Source: CAYRYU01 sp964428355 (GTDB lineage Bacteria > Muiribacteriota > Ozemobacteria > Ozemobacterales > Ozemobacteraceae). Taken from it: 64,000 bases of DNA. The stretch is taken from contig CAYRYU010000030.1 in the NCBI GenBank assembly GCA_964428355.1, positions 1-64,000 on the forward strand. The letters are read 5' to 3'. This document shows positions 35,497-44,499 of the stretch, piece by piece. Each line of letters starts with the position of its first letter. Position 1 is the first letter of the stretch. Made by a program: the position numbers and the translations under genes. The notes under the pieces are model-generated. The model was not told where the DNA came from, searched no databases, and was given only the letters and a program-made list of their open reading frames with translations.

Positions 35497-36657
35497 ATGG
35501 TCGAAAGCGGATTCACGTATATCGCGGTGCTCGTTTTCCTCACTGCCGTCATTGTTCAACTGGATCACCGGTATCCGAAGATTTCCAGGCATCTTCCCGG
35601 AATCGTCGTCCTCTACTTCATGGTCATGACCCTGTCGACCCTGGGTGTCTGGAAGAAGACCGACGAGGTGAACCTTTTCTACAAACATCTCAAGGAAAAC
35701 CTGCTCCAGGTCATGATTTTCCTCATGCTGCTGAAGTGTGATCTGAGGAGGATCATGAAACTCGGCAGCCGCATGATCATCGGGTTCCTTTCGGCAACAC
35801 TAACCATCTGCCTGGGTTTCATAATCGTCTACACCGTATTCCGGAGCCAGTTCGAGCCCCACACGTGGAAGACTTTCGCCACGCTCTGCGGCTCCTGGAT
35901 CGGAGGAACCGGGAACATGGTCGCCGTCCAACAGGCGCTGGAGGTACCGGATTCCCAGATGGGTTATACGCTCCTGATGGATTCCGTCAACTACACGCTC
36001 TGGGTGATGCTCCTTCTGGCCGCAGTTCCCTTCGCAAAACAGTTCAACCAATGGACAGAGGCTGATACGAGGCTTATCGACGAAGTGGGAGGACAGCTCG
36101 CAACAGGAAAGGATGAGCAGAAGAGCGAAATGACCCTTCCGGACATGTTTCTTCTGGTCGGGACTAGCTTTCTCGTGGCCGCTCTCTCGAAATACTTCGG
36201 AGGGCTGCTTCCGACCACCTCCTTCCTCTCGGAACAGACGTGGACGGTCCTGCTTGCGACCTGTGCCGGAGTCGGGGCAGCTTTGACCCCGCTTGGAGAA
36301 ACTCCGGGAGTTTCGCTTCTCTCAGGATTCATGCTCCACATGATTGTTGCCCTTATCGGTTCCAGGGCCAATTTCGCCGAGCTAACCCAGGCTCCGCTCT
36401 ACATTTTCTGCGGTTTCCTGATCCTGCTGATCCATGCCATACTGCTCGCCCTTATCGCCAGGTTCCTGCGGCTCGACCTCTTCACCTGCGGGGTTGCAAG
36501 CCTGGCGAACGTGGGCGGGGTGGCTTCGGCCCCCATCCTCGCAGCCGCTTACAGCGAGGTTCTGATCCCGATCGGAGTCCTGATGGCCATGATGGGCTAC
36601 ATAGTCGGGACAGGCGGAGGCCTGCTGGTCGGCAAGATCCTTTCGATGATCGGATAG
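35497..36657 (+). CDS. DUF819 family membrane permease-like protein
   Basis: 386 residues from the ATG at 35497, with about 10-11 hydrophobic helices and short loops. CGSWIGGTGNMVAVQQAL, SVNYTLWVMLL and the C-terminal CGVASLANVGGVASAPILAAAY match the DUF819 (YjcL) family, of unproven function but transporter-like. It is followed after nine bases by an NlpC/P60 endopeptidase and then a dipeptide epimerase. I infer that it imports or exports murein-derived peptides, but no experimental family knowledge supports this. Confidence 0.85.
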   Translation: MVESGFTYIAVLVFLTAVIVQLDHRYPKISRHLPGIVVLYFMVMTLSTLGVWKKTDEVNLFYKHLKENLLQVMIFLMLLKCDLRRIMKLGSRMIIGFLSATLTICLGFIIVYTVFRSQFEPHTWKTFATLCGSWIGGTGNMVAVQQALEVPDSQMGYTLLMDSVNYTLWVMLLLAAVPFAKQFNQWTEADTRLIDEVGGQLATGKDEQKSEMTLPDMFLLVGTSFLVAALSKYFGGLLPTTSFLSEQTWTVLLATCAGVGAALTPLGETPGVSLLSGFMLHMIVALIGSRANFAELTQAPLYIFCGFLILLIHAILLALIARFLRLDLFTCGVASLANVGGVASAPILAAAYSEVLIPIGVLMAMMGYIVGTGGGLLVGKILSMIG

Positions 36658-36666
36658 GAGTTCGAA

Positions 36667-38130
36667 ATGAAATTCCCAAGCCATCGTTCTCTTTTCCCCG
36701 GAATCCTTCTTCTCCTGTCCATGGTTTCAACGCACATTTCTCCCGCAACGGCAGCCGCATCTGCGGCGGAAGGGGGACGGATGCCCCAGATCTACCGTCA
36801 GTTCGACATCAACATCCCCGGCGTGGTCGAGGAAATGCTCGACCGCGACTTCTGGATCAGCCGGGTCAATGACCCTGACAAGGTGATCATGTCTCCCGCC
36901 GAAATCAACCGGTACAACCGGATGAGCCTTCGGGAGTGCGAAATTCTCAAGAATCTTCGCACCTATAGGCGCCTTCTCACCGGAAGCGAAATCCGCAAGA
37001 TGGTTACGAAGGTGAGCTCCCGACCTTCCAAGAAGCGGTTCATATCGGGGAAAGAGGTCGGAGACGATTTCTACGCCGCTCTCGAAAAGGCTCTCGACCT
37101 CGACAACATTCCCAGGACCGTCCCCGTCAGATTCGGGATCACGGTGAAGCGGACCGAGATGCGGAGCTTCCCGACCTTCGACCGGGTCTTCTCCGAGCAG
37201 GACGATTACGAGTTCGACATGTTCATGGAAACCGCGATCTACCCGGTGGAACCACTCGCGATTCTCCATCAGAGTTCGGATGGGGAGTGGCTGTTCGTCC
37301 AGACCTACAATTACATGGCCTGGGTTCCCGCAGTCGACGTCGCTTTCATTGACCGATCCGAGCTCTTCTCCTGCCTCGATTCGGAGGACTTCCTGGTGGT
37401 CACCGGAAAACAGGTTTTCACCGCCTACAATCCCATCCATCCGGAAATCTCCGAACTGCAGCTCGAAATGGGGGCCAGAATCCCTCTCGCGAAGCGTGAC
37501 GAGATCCCGATGGAGATAGACGGCCAACACCCCGCAGGGAGCTACGTCGTGAAGCTTCCCACCCGAGGCACTCCTGAAGGGCGGGTCGAATGGAGACTGG
37601 GGTTGATCTCGCGGGCGGACGATGTGAGGGTCGGGTTCCTTCCCCTGACACGCCGCAATATAATCACCCAGGCGTTCAAGTTTCTTGGCCAGAGATACGG
37701 TTGGGGTGGAATGTTCAACACGCGCGACTGCAGCGCATTCATCCTCGACAACTTCCGCAGCATGGGGCTCCAGCTCCCCCGAAACGCTGGTGAGCAAGGC
37801 AGGCAGGCGGTCGGGATCCGGCATGACATGCCCCCCGACATGGATATCGAGGCCAAGAAGAAGGTCTTCGACTCCCTTCCACCCGCCACACCCATCTACA
37901 TGGACGGACACGCCATGCTCTACCTCGGCCGCGAGGGAAGAGACTACTTCATCATCCATGACTTCGCAGGGTTCAGCGTTCCCGACGAAAAGGGAGTCAT
38001 GAAACGGTCCAAGACCAGGGTCGTGTTCGTCACCCCTCTTCTGGCGATTTTCCTTTCCAGCGGAAAACCCTGGATGGCCGGAATCTATTCAGCACGGGAG
38101 TTCGTTATCGCTCCCGGAACGGGAAAATGA
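36667..38130 (+). CDS. Exported SH3b-NlpC/P60 cell-wall endopeptidase
   Basis: 487 residues: signal peptide (about 1-30), a helical N-terminal domain, two SH3b-like domains (about 165-320; MRSFPTFDRVF, WLFVQTYNYMAWVP, LGLISRADDVRVGFLP), and a NlpC/P60 catalytic domain (about 335-470). The nucleophile Cys is in RYGWGGMFNTRDCSAF and the His in YMDGHAMLYLG. This layout is that of gamma-D-glutamyl-diamino-acid endopeptidases (YkfC-like), which release L-Ala-D-Glu from murein peptides. The following gene encodes the L-Ala-D/L-Glu epimerase, exactly the downstream enzyme. TAGGAG before the ATG supports the start. Confidence 0.93.
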   Translation: MKFPSHRSLFPGILLLLSMVSTHISPATAAASAAEGGRMPQIYRQFDINIPGVVEEMLDRDFWISRVNDPDKVIMSPAEINRYNRMSLRECEILKNLRTYRRLLTGSEIRKMVTKVSSRPSKKRFISGKEVGDDFYAALEKALDLDNIPRTVPVRFGITVKRTEMRSFPTFDRVFSEQDDYEFDMFMETAIYPVEPLAILHQSSDGEWLFVQTYNYMAWVPAVDVAFIDRSELFSCLDSEDFLVVTGKQVFTAYNPIHPEISELQLEMGARIPLAKRDEIPMEIDGQHPAGSYVVKLPTRGTPEGRVEWRLGLISRADDVRVGFLPLTRRNIITQAFKFLGQRYGWGGMFNTRDCSAFILDNFRSMGLQLPRNAGEQGRQAVGIRHDMPPDMDIEAKKKVFDSLPPATPIYMDGHAMLYLGREGRDYFIIHDFAGFSVPDEKGVMKRSKTRVVFVTPLLAIFLSSGKPWMAGIYSAREFVIAPGTGK

Positions 38131-38147
38131 CCTGAACGGAGGAAACC

Positions 38148-39236
38148 GTGAAGATCACTGGAATCAGGACCGGGATCGTTTCCATCCCCTTGCGGAAGCC
38201 CTTCAAAACCGCGCTAAGAACCCTCGAGCACCTTCGGACCGTGATTGTCGAGATTTCAACCGATTCCGAGGCCCGGGGCCTGGGGGAAGCCCCCCCTTCA
38301 GGAGCCGTTACAGGTGATTCCCTCGGAGGAATCCGCGGGGCGATCCACGAGTACATCACCCCCGCCCTCGTCGGCAGGGACATCGGAAACCTGGAAGAGA
38401 CCCTCAACGCCCTCGACCGATCCTGCATGAGGAACACCAGCCCCAAGGCCGCGGTCGATATCGCCATCCACGACCTTTTCGGGAAACTGCACGAAATCCC
38501 GTTGTACCAATTCTTCGGAGGTTTCCGGAACCGGATCGAAACCGATCTCACCATCAGCGTCAACAGCCCGGAGGAGATGGCCCGGGACAGCAGGGAAGCC
38601 GTCGGAAGGGGTTTCCGGATCATCAAGTTGAAGGTCGGAAAGCAGCCCGAACTCGATATCGCGAGAATCCGGGCCATCAGGGAGGCGGTGGGTCCCGATG
38701 TCACGATCCGTCTCGACGCCAACCAGGGTTGGACCGCCAGGGAAGCAATCCGCATAATGTCCGCCATCGAGGAAGCCCGAATGGGAATCGAACTTCTCGA
38801 GCAGCCGGTTCCCGCGCATGACCTCGAGGGTCTCAGAAGCGTCCGTGATGCGATCAGAACCCCCGTCCTGGCTGACGAAAGCGTCTTTTCACCCTCTGAC
38901 GCGGAGCGCATACTTTCCACCCGGGCAGCAGATCTCCTCAACATCAAACTGATGAAAACCGGGGGCCTGCGGGCGGCACAACGCATTTGCGCCGTCGCCG
39001 AGCACCACGGAACCGAGTGTTTCATGGGATGCATGATGGAAAGCAAGCTGAGCGTGACCGCGGCGACCCATCTGGCTTGTGGAAGAAGCATCATTTCGCG
39101 GTTCGATCTCGACAGCCCCTCGTTGTGTGCGGCTGATCCCGTCAGGGGGGGAGTCCTCATCGAAGGCCCCTTCCTGAAGGTCCCCGACCTACCCGGCCTC
39201 GGGGTGGAGGGAGTCGACGGAGTGGAATGGGATTGA
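38148..39236 (+). CDS. L-Ala-D/L-Glu (dipeptide) epimerase, enolase superfamily
   Basis: Epimerises the Glu of L-Ala-D-Glu so that peptidases can degrade it, a step of murein peptide recycling. 362 residues; the GTG start follows GGAGG. The MLE-subgroup catalytic set is visible: KLKVG (KxK acid/base Lys), metal ligands in RLDANQGW, LLEQPV and LADESVF, the second base Lys in NIKLMKTGG, and a GCMMES signature with LDSP near the C-terminus that matches the epimerase branch. Third gene of the DUF819 - NlpC/P60 - epimerase operon. Confidence 0.92.
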   Translation: MKITGIRTGIVSIPLRKPFKTALRTLEHLRTVIVEISTDSEARGLGEAPPSGAVTGDSLGGIRGAIHEYITPALVGRDIGNLEETLNALDRSCMRNTSPKAAVDIAIHDLFGKLHEIPLYQFFGGFRNRIETDLTISVNSPEEMARDSREAVGRGFRIIKLKVGKQPELDIARIRAIREAVGPDVTIRLDANQGWTAREAIRIMSAIEEARMGIELLEQPVPAHDLEGLRSVRDAIRTPVLADESVFSPSDAERILSTRAADLLNIKLMKTGGLRAAQRICAVAEHHGTECFMGCMMESKLSVTAATHLACGRSIISRFDLDSPSLCAADPVRGGVLIEGPFLKVPDLPGLGVEGVDGVEWD

Positions 39237-39272
39237 CCCCGGCCGCATAATTCGCGTCACCTTCACCCTCGG

Positions 39273-39349
39273 AACCCGCTTCGGACGCAGGGGAAAAATG
39301 TCCCCGCACCTTCGCGGGAAATGCCTTTCATGAGCCCCTGAAGCGGGTT
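39273..39349. other. Nested inverted repeats between the epimerase and amidase genes
   Basis: AACCCGCTTC (39273-39282) pairs with GAAGCGGGTT (39340-39349) and encloses smaller palindromes: GGGG...CCCC around AAAAATGT and CCCGC...GCGGG around ACCTT. They may form a multi-branched RNA or a rho-independent end without a clear T run. Function unknown. Confidence 0.4.
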
Positions 39350-39387
39350 AGAATGGTACATAACGAATTTCGCACGAGGTGTGTAGA

Positions 39388-40386
39388 ATGAAGAGTATTT
39401 CGCGCGGATTGATCCTGTTTCTTTTTCTAGGGCTGGTTTTCCTGTCCGGAACCGGTTTTGCTGACGAGGACACCCCCGAGTATCAGACCGCCATCGAGCC
39501 GGGTTTCCAATGCGAATCGGGGAACTACGCCCGCTTCGAAACCGAGGAGTTCCAGATCGGAAAAGGTCTGGATAACATCCTGATCTCGACCGACATCGAG
39601 AAGTCCCCGACCGCCACGGTCCGGTCGTATGCCCGCTTCCAATACGAGGGGTCGGGCATCTGGACTCGTTACCTCGAGTTCGACGGCGAGTTCCATTATG
39701 CCGATGTCCGGTCTGCAACAGCTTATCAGCTGCTTTTCATCGTTCGCGACGACCGGCGCGGAACAACCCGCATCAAGCGTTTCACCGTCCAGGGGAAGAA
39801 ACTCGGGGAAGACACGATGGAGTTCCTGCTGAAGAAGCCTGCACCTTTCGAAGCTTCGGTCGCATGGCCAAAACCTCCGATCGTTTCGAGAGCCGACTGG
39901 AACGCCCGGCCCCCGAAGGGGAGCTACAATCCCCAATCCGTCCAGCGCATTGTCCTCCACCACAGCTGGTCCCCCGCCCAGGCGCAATACAAAGGTGCGG
40001 CAACGATCAGGGGAATACAGAACTACCACATGGATGACCCCGCAACCGGTTGGAGCGACATCGGATACCACTTCCTGATCGGCCCCGAAGGCAAGATCTT
40101 CCAGGGACGCCCGGAAAACGTGGTCGGAGCCCACTGTCCTCCCAACACCAACAGTGTTGGAATCTGTGTGATCGGAAATTACGATCCCGGAGCCGACTCG
40201 AACAACCCCCAGATCGAGGCTTCCCTCATCAACCTTCTGACCTGGCTTTCCGCCACCTACAAGGTGGACCCCAAAGCCCAGTATTTCGGACACCGTGACT
40301 TTTCTTCCAAATCCTGCCCCGGAGACGGAGTTTACGACCGAATGCCCTTTTACCGCCAGGCCGTCCTCAAAAACCTCGGAAAGTAA
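39388..40386 (+). CDS. Secreted N-acetylmuramoyl-L-alanine amidase, PGRP/amidase_2 type
   Basis: 332 residues from the ATG at 39388. Signal peptide (LILFLFLGLVFLSGTGFA), an N-terminal beta-rich domain (about 30-150) of unknown type with NYARFETEEFQIGKG, then a zinc amidase domain (about 165-330): VSRADWNARPPKG, RIVLHHSW (zinc His), YHFLIGPEGKIFQGR, GAHC, and YFGHRDFSSKSCPG (zinc His and Cys). It cleaves the bond between MurNAc and L-Ala, feeding peptides to the NlpC/P60 and epimerase enzymes encoded upstream. Confidence 0.94.
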   Translation: MKSISRGLILFLFLGLVFLSGTGFADEDTPEYQTAIEPGFQCESGNYARFETEEFQIGKGLDNILISTDIEKSPTATVRSYARFQYEGSGIWTRYLEFDGEFHYADVRSATAYQLLFIVRDDRRGTTRIKRFTVQGKKLGEDTMEFLLKKPAPFEASVAWPKPPIVSRADWNARPPKGSYNPQSVQRIVLHHSWSPAQAQYKGAATIRGIQNYHMDDPATGWSDIGYHFLIGPEGKIFQGRPENVVGAHCPPNTNSVGICVIGNYDPGADSNNPQIEASLINLLTWLSATYKVDPKAQYFGHRDFSSKSCPGDGVYDRMPFYRQAVLKNLGK

Positions 40387-40413
40387 CTCCCCCCGCATCC
40401 CCTTCCTTAAAAT

Positions 40414-40480
40414 GGGGACATGAGAATCTTTTCAAATTCGGGGACATGAGAATCTTTAGGTTAATGATTCTCATGTCCCC
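40414..40480. repeat. REP-like palindrome element, copy 1
   Basis: GGGGACATGAGAATCTT occurs twice in direct orientation (40414-40430, 40440-40456) followed by its inverse GATTCTCATGTCCCC (40466-40480). The same 15-base core recurs at 45330-45379. The second direct copy and the inverse can form a hairpin just after the amidase gene. Confidence 0.9.
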
Positions 40481-40528
40481 AATTTCTTTCGCGTTGCGAA
40501 AAACCCGACTCTGAAAGGAATTTCAGAT

Positions 40529-42181
40529 TTGAAGATGATGAATGACTCTGATACGAAACGCTCGGGGGGAAAGGGAACCATCAGGAACCCCTTGAGATCC
40601 CTTGCGAAGTTTGTCTCTCCGGAAAGGCGAAGCTGGTCTTCCCGGGTTGTCGGTTTGATCGTCGTTTCGATCATGCTTTTCCCCGTTGCCCAGGCCAGGT
40701 CAGTTGCTCCCTTGCTTTCCCCCAAAAACACCCATCAGCGGATTCGGCTTCCCGGGCTTGGGGGCCGACATTCCTTGCCCGATCCGCAAAAGTATGCGAG
40801 AGCACGGGTTCCCCTGCGCCTGCTTCAGGAGGTTGCTTCGGACACCATCCGACGAATCGTGGTTTTTGAAGGCGGGGAAACCGCCTGCCGGGAGTTTTTC
40901 CACCCGATTTTACTGGAGGTATTCACGGATTTCTTGCCGAACGGAGGCGAGGTGAAACTTTTCCGGCCCCGAAATGACCCCGCGACCGTCATCGATTTTC
41001 GGAGCCGGGGTCGCGATCTGGCGATCCATAAGGCCTTGTGTTACCGATTTGCCGGGGTTCCCCCGAACCGGGTCGAATTGCTGGTGTCCACGCAGCGACC
41101 GAAAAGTGATCCTGCGATTGCCGCTGGAATGGCCGCCGCGGGTCCGATCGATTTCGCGATCATGGGGTATCGCAAGTCTTTCGTAAGGGACTTCACGAGC
41201 CGAAAGCTCGCCTGGATGAAAGCCGAGTGGTTGAAGGAATTCTTCGGGAAGAATGGGACCGGACTCTTTGAACTGCTGATAGCCCGCCAATTCTCTCGCC
41301 GTGAGGGGTTTTCCTCTAAACGGATGGAATTCCTCAAGAAGGTGCACCGGTTCGCCAGGGACATCTCGACAAAGCCTCCGCAAGCATTTTTCAAGCATTA
41401 CAATGAATTCCGTGAGCTTGCCGGGATGGAAAAGAGTCTCCTGTCCCTCTTCGAAGGATCGGGGAACGGGATCGCATCCCTGCCGGTTTTCCTCACCCCG
41501 GAAGGGTTCAGGCATCGCGAGTCTTCCCCAGGGTTCCGATTCCAGTCTGGAAAGCGACTCCCCGTCCAGTTCGAATTCAGCTTGTTCACCATCTTCGACC
41601 GTGAGGGGCGTTCGCGGCGAATGGTCGTTTCAAGACATCCTTACGGGGATAATGCCTTGGTTCTGGCGCGTCACCTCCGCTCGGCTGGGGCGAAGAAGAC
41701 CTTGTTTGTCGGTTCTTCCGGAGGCCTTGATCCTTCGTTGACTCCCGGGGCAATTATTGTGCCCAGAAGGTTTTTCGCTTGTGACCTCGAGGGAAAGCAG
41801 AGGAAGTCCCGTTTTCGGAACCCGCTTCACCGGGTGGTGAAACGCCTGCCAAAGGGTTTTGAACCGTGGTGCAAAACCACCCCACGTCACGTTTCCGTTC
41901 CTTCGGTCCTGATGGAAACCGGAAAGATGATCCGGGACTTCCAGGATTCAGGGTTCTCCACCATCGATGTAGAGGCCGCATATCTCTTCGATGACGTCGC
42001 CACGAAGATCTCGGAGGGTGCCGTCTTTTTGGTTACCGATCTTCCCGACCGGGGAATCGGCCTGGACACTTATCGTCCCGACAAACCCGAGCTACTCGAA
42101 GGTCAGATGCGCATCCTCGACCTTGTCATCAGGATTTTCGGGATCGAAGATGTCGCAATCGATCGCATCCCGCTCGATTAG
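40529..42181 (+). CDS. Membrane-anchored protein with C-terminal nucleoside-phosphorylase-like domain
   Basis: 550 residues, no family recognised over the full length. A TM anchor lies at about 38-57 (RVVGLIVVSIMLFPVAQA). The C-terminal third resembles the PNP/MTAN phosphorylase fold: ARHLRSAGAKKTLFVGSSGG near 385 (strand then Gly-rich phosphate loop), LTPGAIIVP, and STIDVEAAYL near 477, like the VDMEAAAL ribose-binding motif. The preceding 300 residues are helical and charged. The TTG at 40529 has an AAAGGA site; an ATG at 40535 is the alternative. It converges with the next gene, the two stop codons sharing bases, within a segment bounded by REP-like palindromes. Function unknown. Confidence 0.6.
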   Translation: MKMMNDSDTKRSGGKGTIRNPLRSLAKFVSPERRSWSSRVVGLIVVSIMLFPVAQARSVAPLLSPKNTHQRIRLPGLGGRHSLPDPQKYARARVPLRLLQEVASDTIRRIVVFEGGETACREFFHPILLEVFTDFLPNGGEVKLFRPRNDPATVIDFRSRGRDLAIHKALCYRFAGVPPNRVELLVSTQRPKSDPAIAAGMAAAGPIDFAIMGYRKSFVRDFTSRKLAWMKAEWLKEFFGKNGTGLFELLIARQFSRREGFSSKRMEFLKKVHRFARDISTKPPQAFFKHYNEFRELAGMEKSLLSLFEGSGNGIASLPVFLTPEGFRHRESSPGFRFQSGKRLPVQFEFSLFTIFDREGRSRRMVVSRHPYGDNALVLARHLRSAGAKKTLFVGSSGGLDPSLTPGAIIVPRRFFACDLEGKQRKSRFRNPLHRVVKRLPKGFEPWCKTTPRHVSVPSVLMETGKMIRDFQDSGFSTIDVEAAYLFDDVATKISEGAVFLVTDLPDRGIGLDTYRPDKPELLEGQMRILDLVIRIFGIEDVAIDRIPLD

Positions 42182-43686
42182 CGGATCTCACCTGTCCGGG
42201 CTTCGAGGAATAAGACTTCTTTCCCCCCGGATCTCAATCCCCTGAGGATTTCCGGAAGGTTGCCCTTTTCCCCTTTTCCCGGCTTAACGCATCTGGGAAT
42301 TGCCTTTGCGGGGATTCCTTCCTCGAGAATCCTCCGGTCGGTCGAAAGAAAGCCCACAAGCCTGTTTTCCCCATCGAGGACATCGAGCCACATCAGGTCA
42401 TTGAAAAACCGCTTGTGATATCTTCTCAATAGAGGGCCGGGCTTTTTCAGGGAAAGGGAGACTTGGGGGGGAAGGGGGGACGGGTTGGGGCGGATATCAC
42501 ACCCAACGACTTCCCGAGCGGGAATGTATGAAGCCAGCAACAATTCGTCGAAATCCGTGATGATGTTCCCCCAGATCCCTTTGAGGGAAAGGCGCTTTTC
42601 GGAAGGGACTTTCGTCCGATAAAAATCGTGGTTTTCCCTCAAGAATGTGTTCAAATCAAGCCCCCGAGGCTCGGCAAGGAAGATGGCGAAAATGACCGGC
42701 CCAAAAAGGGCCGCGGACCGGTAATGCCTTGAGACGAACAGATAATCGCGGTTCGAAAGGGCTTTCCTCGTCCTTGGATCGAGCACGGGATCGAAGAGCA
42801 TTTTTTCGAAATGCCCCGTTCGGACATCGAGGGAAATCCATCTCCCGGATTCAGTTTTTCGGATGGCATGCTGAAGGCGGTTCCCTCCGGGCAGTTGGGT
42901 AGGGTCCCATTCCATGAAGTTCTTCCAGAACCGATAAGAGCCGATGCAAAGGTCCGGGTCTTCCAGAAGTATTCCGATTGCGAGTCTTTCGCTCTGGCGG
43001 AAATCCGTCTGGAGCATATCGGTTCCACGGAAAACGAGGTCGAAATCCCCGTTCAAAATCCGCTTCTTCCCGGATTCCGTGTTCAGGAAGAACAGCGAGA
43101 AAATGGACTCAGACTTCTGGAGACCTCGAAGGCGGTCCGCGTTCTCTTTTCGGCATGTTTCCGGAAGAGAGAACGGGTCGCACACCTTTTTCGGAAGAAG
43201 AAGAAACCACTCGTTCAGGCGTTCGATCTTCTTCGCGATTACCGGTCGAAGGGAAACATTTCCGAGAAGCTCGAGGCATTGTTGGTAAATGAGGGAATGA
43301 AGATGGGAGGATACGTCTTCCAGCCTGAAGGAGTGCTTTCGGTAAAGTTTTGAAGAATGGTTCAGAACGCCGGATATTCTTTCCTTCCACGCCTCCGAGG
43401 CAAGTTGGTCTTCCTTGACCGTAGCTTCAATCAATAGATCGAGGGGAAGTTCGAATGCCTTGTCTATGGATTCGATCGCGCGGGGGAGAACTTCCCGGAT
43501 AGAGTCGGGGGAAGCCTTATCAAAGGCTTCGGTTTCCCCGCATAGGGAAACGGTCCCAAGGCTGCCATCAGAAAACTCCTCCCCGGGATTCCCGAACAAT
43601 CGGTGCTCACGGGCCTGTCCTTCGAGGGTCCTCGGGGAGAAGGAAAAAAGCAGCCATGCCAAGGCAAGAGAGAAGAAGAACCTCAT
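42178..43686 (-). CDS. Secreted protein of unknown function
   Basis: 502 residues from the ATG at 43686, beginning with a clear signal peptide (FFFSLALAWLLFSFSP). The mature protein is charged and mixed alpha/beta, with scattered aromatic motifs (CIGSYRFWKNFMEWDPTQ, RKALSNRDYLFVSRHY, DFDELLLASYIPAREVVGCD). No catalytic signature recognised. Its stop overlaps that of the plus-strand phosphorylase-like gene (shared TTA/TAG), so the two may be an interacting convergent pair. The segment seems less strongly GC-biased by eye than the housekeeping genes. Confidence 0.6.
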   Translation of the reverse strand: MRFFFSLALAWLLFSFSPRTLEGQAREHRLFGNPGEEFSDGSLGTVSLCGETEAFDKASPDSIREVLPRAIESIDKAFELPLDLLIEATVKEDQLASEAWKERISGVLNHSSKLYRKHSFRLEDVSSHLHSLIYQQCLELLGNVSLRPVIAKKIERLNEWFLLLPKKVCDPFSLPETCRKENADRLRGLQKSESIFSLFFLNTESGKKRILNGDFDLVFRGTDMLQTDFRQSERLAIGILLEDPDLCIGSYRFWKNFMEWDPTQLPGGNRLQHAIRKTESGRWISLDVRTGHFEKMLFDPVLDPRTRKALSNRDYLFVSRHYRSAALFGPVIFAIFLAEPRGLDLNTFLRENHDFYRTKVPSEKRLSLKGIWGNIITDFDELLLASYIPAREVVGCDIRPNPSPLPPQVSLSLKKPGPLLRRYHKRFFNDLMWLDVLDGENRLVGFLSTDRRILEEGIPAKAIPRCVKPGKGEKGNLPEILRGLRSGGKEVLFLEARTGEIR

Positions 43687-43882
43687 CGTCCAGATTGGAA
43701 CTCGGTATGATCGAAAAATCATGTTTCCCGCAGACTTCCACTGAATGACCCGGTCGAGCGATTTGGATAGATCATCTATTCCTCCGGGAGAATAGAATGT
43801 TACTCCTTTTCACGTCACGAAACCAACCCCGATCCGTGCTCAAACTCGTTTGTTCTCTCCAACAGCGCACCCCCGAATCCCT

Positions 43883-44269
43883 TTACGGTAACGGGAAACC
43901 AGTCCCGGAGATGAACTCCTCCCATTCGCGCGGGTCGACGTGCTGATATTCACGCCAGTGCGTGATCAGTCCGTTTTCCAACCTGATCAGCGCCACACCG
44001 TGATACCGGTGGGTTCCCTCATAGGTGTATTCAACCGCACCCATCTGCCGGAATTCATCGAAAATCATCGTGTGGAAAACCGTTTTCTGCTCCTGGCCTT
44101 CGTCCGCCTCGAAGAAGGCGAGAAGATCCTGACGGTTGGAAAATGAATACCGGAGCGGGTCGGCATATCGCACGTCCTTGGCGAATGCCTCGCTCACATT
44201 CCGATATTCCCGTTTCGACCACCCTTCTGCCAACCCTTGGAGAACCTTTCGGAATTCTGCTTCCTTCAC
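43883..44269 (-). CDS. NTF2-like (SnoaL-type) protein
   Basis: 128 residues from a GTG at 44269 that follows AGGAGG at four bases (an overlapping ATG is out of frame). The cone-shaped NTF2 fold is suggested by VLQGLAEGWSKREYRNVSEA (helix 1), FAKDVRYADPLRYSFSNRQD, FHTMIFDEFRQMGAVEYTYE, and the C-terminal GLITHWREYQHVDPREWEEF, the SnoaL end motif. The family includes small-molecule isomerases, hydrolases and binding proteins; the ligand here is unknown. No neighbour indicates a pathway. The 196 bases before the upstream secreted-protein gene hold nothing obvious. Confidence 0.75.
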   Translation of the reverse strand: MKEAEFRKVLQGLAEGWSKREYRNVSEAFAKDVRYADPLRYSFSNRQDLLAFFEADEGQEQKTVFHTMIFDEFRQMGAVEYTYEGTHRYHGVALIRLENGLITHWREYQHVDPREWEEFISGTGFPLP

Positions 44270-44499
44270 ATAACCTCCTGAAGCTGAGTCGCAGGAATCG
44301 GTTGAAAACCCTCCGAACACAATACCAGTGCCAGAGAATTGGTCAAGATGTCCTTCACTCAGAAAAACACCCAGGGAAGATGGGGATGCGGGGTCACTCC
44401 ACCCGCCCAGATCCCCAGGGTTTCGCCCAGAAACGCACAAAATGCGTTCCACGAGCGTGAATGGCGGACCGAATCTTCCGAAGACTCGCGACATCCCTC

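Noticed and set aside
34097..35629. 510-residue plus-strand frame spanning mfd, cyclophilin and an intergenic promoter
   Set aside because: Crosses a strong minus-strand promoter and two conserved genes in antisense.
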